6,628 nt of DNA from CAYLXU01 sp964388055 (GTDB taxonomy: Bacteria > Patescibacteriota > Minisyncoccia > UBA6257 > JACRHW01): positions 1 to 6,628 of the forward strand of contig CAYLXU010000044.1 in assembly GCA_964388055.1 (NCBI GenBank), in the 5' to 3' direction. Of the stretch, positions 5,224-6,628 are shown in pieces. The position numbers were made by a program, and so were the translations under genes. Position 1 is the stretch's first letter. Each line of letters opens with the position of its first letter. The notes beneath the pieces are model-generated. The model saw only the letters and a program-made list of their open reading frames with translations. It was not told the origin of the DNA and searched no databases.

Positions 5224-6628
5224 AGAAGATCAGAAAGAAGCTGTTTGGAAGGGAAATGTGTTCATCAATGAATTTTTTTTTGAAATTACTATACCCCTTC
5301 CATGATAATGGTTCCCAATCTCCCCTGATATGACCAAAGTTCAAATATTTTATTTTATTTTTTTGGGCAAACTGATACCAGTGATCAATAAGACCTACCC
5401 CTACTTGCAGGTCTTGTCCTTCTTTGGTGAGAAAAGCCACATAGTGAGCTGAGGTGTTGGAATAGTTTACCACCGCAAGCCCCCCAAGGATTTTTTGGTC
5501 GCTTTCCACTCCCCACATACGAGTCACATCTGGACTGGATTCCTCGATCATCTTGGAAAAACCTTTTCGAAGTGATTTCGATAGTGTGGCATTTTGTAGT
5601 CCACGGATAAATGTGTCGGGCGTAATTTCCTTTACTGCTAGAGATTCTTTTTGAAATTTTTTGAGGTTACGACGAGCCATTTTGCTCCAACTGGCAGTGT
5701 AATTATTTTTTACCAAAGAGAAGCCATTTCCTTTTTGATGGGCGGGCAAAATACCTTTTCTCCAACCCTTTGGCGCGGTTTTTTTTCTCCAGGTACTCCA
5801 AAATAGTATACCGTGTTTATAGCCGAGTTTTTTAATTCTTTCTTTTTTGGGTTCGATGTCGGTGTGAATTGCATGCGCGATGCATGTCTTAAGAGGAAGG
5901 GGTGTAATAAATATGTATGATCGACCTTGGATTGTTACATCCATACCACGTTTTTGAGATATAGTTGCGTAAAATGAGTCCTGAAAAATATCGTAGTAGT
6001 CTTCTGGTACATTTGTTTTCTCGATTATTAAAATTTCATTTTCTCGGTAGTGTTTCGTGCTAATATTTAAAAAACTCTTTTTCCACACATGGGGTATTTT
6101 TTTGTCTTTTCCTCCCAACTGTGTGGCGGCATTTATTACTATTATGCCAGAGCTGCTAGAGATTCTTTTTATGTGCGCAATAAAGTCGTTATTTTTGAGG
6201 ATGGTGTTACATGGTTGGTTTCCTTGAAAGAGATCTATAAGAATGCAATCATATGTCTTATCACAGGATGAGATAAATTTATGCGCTTCTTGGACAATGA
6301 AATTAATTTTCTTTTCCTTGAAACAGTAAATATATTTGCTTATTGTTATCATTTCCGGGTCGTAATCAACGGCATCAATGTTGGTATTTGGCCACAATGA
6401 CAAGATTGTTTTGGTTGCACATCCTCCCCCATTTCCCAAAACGAGTACATTTTTGGGCGCCAATCTTCTCCGGTATTGTTTTAAAACAAAATACCACATT
6501 GTTTCGAGATAGGTGCCACTATAGAATTCACCCTTATCAATTTTAAGGAACCAGTTTCCACTCCAGTATTTTCTTAATGTAAGAATGCCGTTTTTCGCAG
6601 AAGCGAATAAGGTGTCTTTATAAAGCGA
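5222..6628 (-). CDS. Spermidine-synthase-like / FemAB-GNAT-like acyltransferase fusion (5' truncated by window edge)
   Basis: Visible are 468 residues. The frame stays open upstream of the ATG at 6497-6499 to the window edge, and the extra 43 residues (with DKGEFYSGTYLE at 31-42) fit the N-terminal region of spermidine-synthase-like proteins, so the gene starts beyond the window. Numbering from the edge, the Rossmann part shows LGNGGG (64-69), VDYDPE (87-92) for nucleoside binding, and YDCILIDLFQG (126-136). True aminopropyltransferases have a DSTDP-like motif there; Asp132 is kept but the second Asp is replaced (Gln135), so polyamine synthesis is doubtful. From about 265 the chain looks like a FemAB or BioF2-type acyltransferase: SWSKMARRNLKKFQKE (313-328), a GNAT-like strand pair with ILGGLAVVNYS (380-390), YLNFGHIRG (428-436) and GYSNFKKKF (445-453). 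FemAB-type enzymes move aminoacyl groups to cell-wall precursors. The substrate is unknown. It converges on the pilin operon. Confidence 0.75.
   Translation of the reverse strand, partial: SLYKDTLFASAKNGILTLRKYWSGNWFLKIDKGEFYSGTYLETMWYFVLKQYRRRLAPKNVLVLGNGGGCATKTILSLWPNTNIDAVDYDPEMITISKYIYCFKEKKINFIVQEAHKFISSCDKTYDCILIDLFQGNQPCNTILKNNDFIAHIKRISSSSGIIVINAATQLGGKDKKIPHVWKKSFLNISTKHYRENEILIIEKTNVPEDYYDIFQDSFYATISQKRGMDVTIQGRSYIFITPLPLKTCIAHAIHTDIEPKKERIKKLGYKHGILFWSTWRKKTAPKGWRKGILPAHQKGNGFSLVKNNYTASWSKMARRNLKKFQKESLAVKEITPDTFIRGLQNATLSKSLRKGFSKMIEESSPDVTRMWGVESDQKILGGLAVVNYSNTSAHYVAFLTKEGQDLQVGVGLIDHWYQFAQKNKIKYLNFGHIRGDWEPLSWKGYSNFKKKFIDEHISLPNSFFLIF

Noticed and set aside
1..6628. Possible UGA reassignment: all seven visible stop codons are TAA or TAG, none TGA, which recalls Gracilibacteria and Absconditabacteria.
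   Set aside because: Every gene reads through at full family length under the standard code with no in-frame TGA needed, and seven stops are too few to infer recoding.

Overview
The window looks like a compact bacterial chromosome segment, most probably from a member of the Candidate Phyla Radiation (Patescibacteria, Parcubacteria-like). That placement is an inference. It rests on three tandem small proteins of the two-helix T4SS-pilin type common in those genomes, a solute-binding protein held by an N-terminal membrane helix rather than a lipid anchor, very short intergenic gaps, weak or absent Shine-Dalgarno sequences, and a lysine-rich moderate-GC proteome. The standard code fits every frame. 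No RNA gene, insertion sequence, CRISPR array or origin is visible.

Layout, left to right. Positions 1-231 hold the C-terminal end of an unidentified protein whose frame is open through the left edge. Four bases later comes a complete gyrA (236-2671), ending at a clean UUCG-tetraloop terminator (2697-2723). The U-tract of that terminator runs straight into a sigma70-type promoter (2721-2749) for a second plus-strand unit. This unit holds a membrane-anchored, MalE-like extracellular solute-binding protein (2779-4107) and three small secreted two-helix proteins (4118-4453, 4470-4790, 4826-5167) that resemble VirB2/TrbC-type pilins of type IV secretion systems. An extended -10 box overlaps the start of the second pilin gene and may give a separate, possibly leaderless transcript. 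The unit ends at a long, perfect, probably bidirectional terminator (5188-5223).

On the minus strand, from 5222 to the right edge, runs one long frame that continues past the first in-window ATG (6499) to the end of the window, so the gene is truncated at its 5' end. It encodes a fusion of an N-terminal spermidine-synthase-like Rossmann domain and a C-terminal FemAB/GNAT-like acyltransferase domain.

Functionally, gyrA is housekeeping. The accessory interest lies in two places: the cassette joining a solute-binding protein to three divergent pilin-like proteins without any ABC permease or ATPase in the window, and the SpeE-like/FemAB-like fusion enzyme, whose catalytic motif departs from true polyamine synthases.
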